Below, piece by piece: positions 7,344-7,638 of a DNA stretch of 7,638 bases. The stretch lies in the NCBI GenBank assembly GCA_000437755.1, contig FR900163.1:15970-23607 (forward strand), read 5' to 3'. Each line of letters opens with the position of its first letter. The first letter of the stretch is position 1. The notes under the pieces are model-generated. The model was not told the origin of the DNA. It saw only the letters and a list, made by a program, of their open reading frames with translations, and ran no database searches. Position numbers and translations under genes: made by a program. This stretch comes from Roseburia sp. CAG:303 (GTDB lineage: Bacteria > Bacillota > Clostridia > Lachnospirales > Lachnospiraceae).

Positions 7344-7638
7344 ATGTCAAAGCAGAAAAAGGATGAAAACATGGAACAGGAAAAGAATAAAAAAGAAATG
7401 GAAAAAATGACGGACGAAAAGATCGAACAGTATGGACAGGTAACCCTGGAGCATAACCGGGAGCATCATAAGATTCACCTTTTAACAATTATAGGAGAGA
7501 TCGAAGGGCATGATCTGTTAAGCACAAACAGCAAAACAACGAAATACGAACATGTCATTCCGCAGCTTGCCGCCTTTGAAGATGATGACTCCATGGAAGG
7601 ACTGCTGGTGCTTCTTCAGACCTGCGGCGGGGACGTGG
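7344..7638 (+). CDS. tepA: ClpP-family protein resembling translocation-enhancing protein TepA; 3' end cut by the window edge
   Basis: Only the first 98 codons are present. Residues 48-98 match the start of the TepA branch of the ClpP/crotonase-like serine protease fold: IIGEIEGH (49-56), KTTKYEHVIPQLAAFE (64-79), MEGLLVLLQT (84-93) and CGGDV (94-98), where the Gly-Gly corresponds to the oxyanion-hole region in ClpP relatives. The catalytic Ser and His would lie beyond the right edge, so activity cannot be judged. B. subtilis TepA (YmfB) is reported to aid preprotein translocation and is encoded close to spoIIIE, so the neighbour supports the assignment. The first 29 residues are a charged tail (8 Lys, 9 Asp/Glu) with no signal peptide, consistent with a cytosolic protein. 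The ATG at 7344 has GGAGG 7 nt upstream (7332-7336); later in-frame ATGs at codons 10, 19 and 22 lack such a site. It is divergent from ftsK. Confidence 0.8.
   Translation, partial: MSKQKKDENMEQEKNKKEMEKMTDEKIEQYGQVTLEHNREHHKIHLLTIIGEIEGHDLLSTNSKTTKYEHVIPQLAAFEDDDSMEGLLVLLQTCGGDV

Noticed and set aside
7118..7366. Plus-strand open frame of 82 codons crossing the ftsK start and the intergenic region, and a minus-strand one at 7234-7488
   Set aside because: The first overlaps the ftsK N-terminus and the second overlaps tepA; both are aromatic-rich translations of AT-rich DNA without ribosome binding sites.

Overview
The window looks like ordinary chromosomal core-genome DNA from an anaerobic Firmicute, most likely class Clostridia and possibly a Lachnospiraceae-type organism. 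The reasons are the moderately AT-rich composition, strong GGAGG-type ribosome binding sites, non-ATG starts, a monofunctional formate-tetrahydrofolate ligase, a SpoIIIE/FtsK-type translocase and a TepA-type ClpP homologue next to it. The family assignment is inference; the sequence does not fix genus or species.

Layout. Four genes run right to left on the minus strand as one tight transcription unit: ftsK/spoIIIE (4364-7189), fhs (2673-4343), folD (1810-2658) and priA (1-1813, running off the left edge). The gaps are 20 nt and 14 nt, then a 4-base TTGA overlap. No terminator is visible between them. Divergently, on the plus strand, the first 98 codons of a tepA-like ClpP-family gene start at 7344 and run off the right edge. 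An AT-rich intergenic stretch of about 150 bp (7196-7343) separates the two units. It holds a good sigma-A-type promoter pointing to ftsK, an imperfect hairpin, and only a weak promoter candidate for tepA.

How the genes fit together. FtsK/SpoIIIE moves DNA at the septum and PriA restarts stalled replication forks, so the unit has a chromosome-maintenance theme. Between them, Fhs and FolD form a complete formate-to-methylene-tetrahydrofolate module: Fhs makes 10-formyl-THF, and FolD interconverts 10-formyl-, methenyl- and methylene-THF. In many Firmicutes priA is followed by def and fmt, and Fmt consumes 10-formyl-THF to make initiator fMet-tRNA. If that order holds beyond the left edge, the unit would join C1 supply to translation initiation; this cannot be checked in the window.

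I found no mobile element, CRISPR array, RNA gene, riboswitch or convincing unknown system. The points worth a second look are start-codon choices, an unusual Cys-flanked aromatic extracellular loop and a long acidic linker in FtsK, the hairpin in the divergent intergenic region, and the gene order itself.
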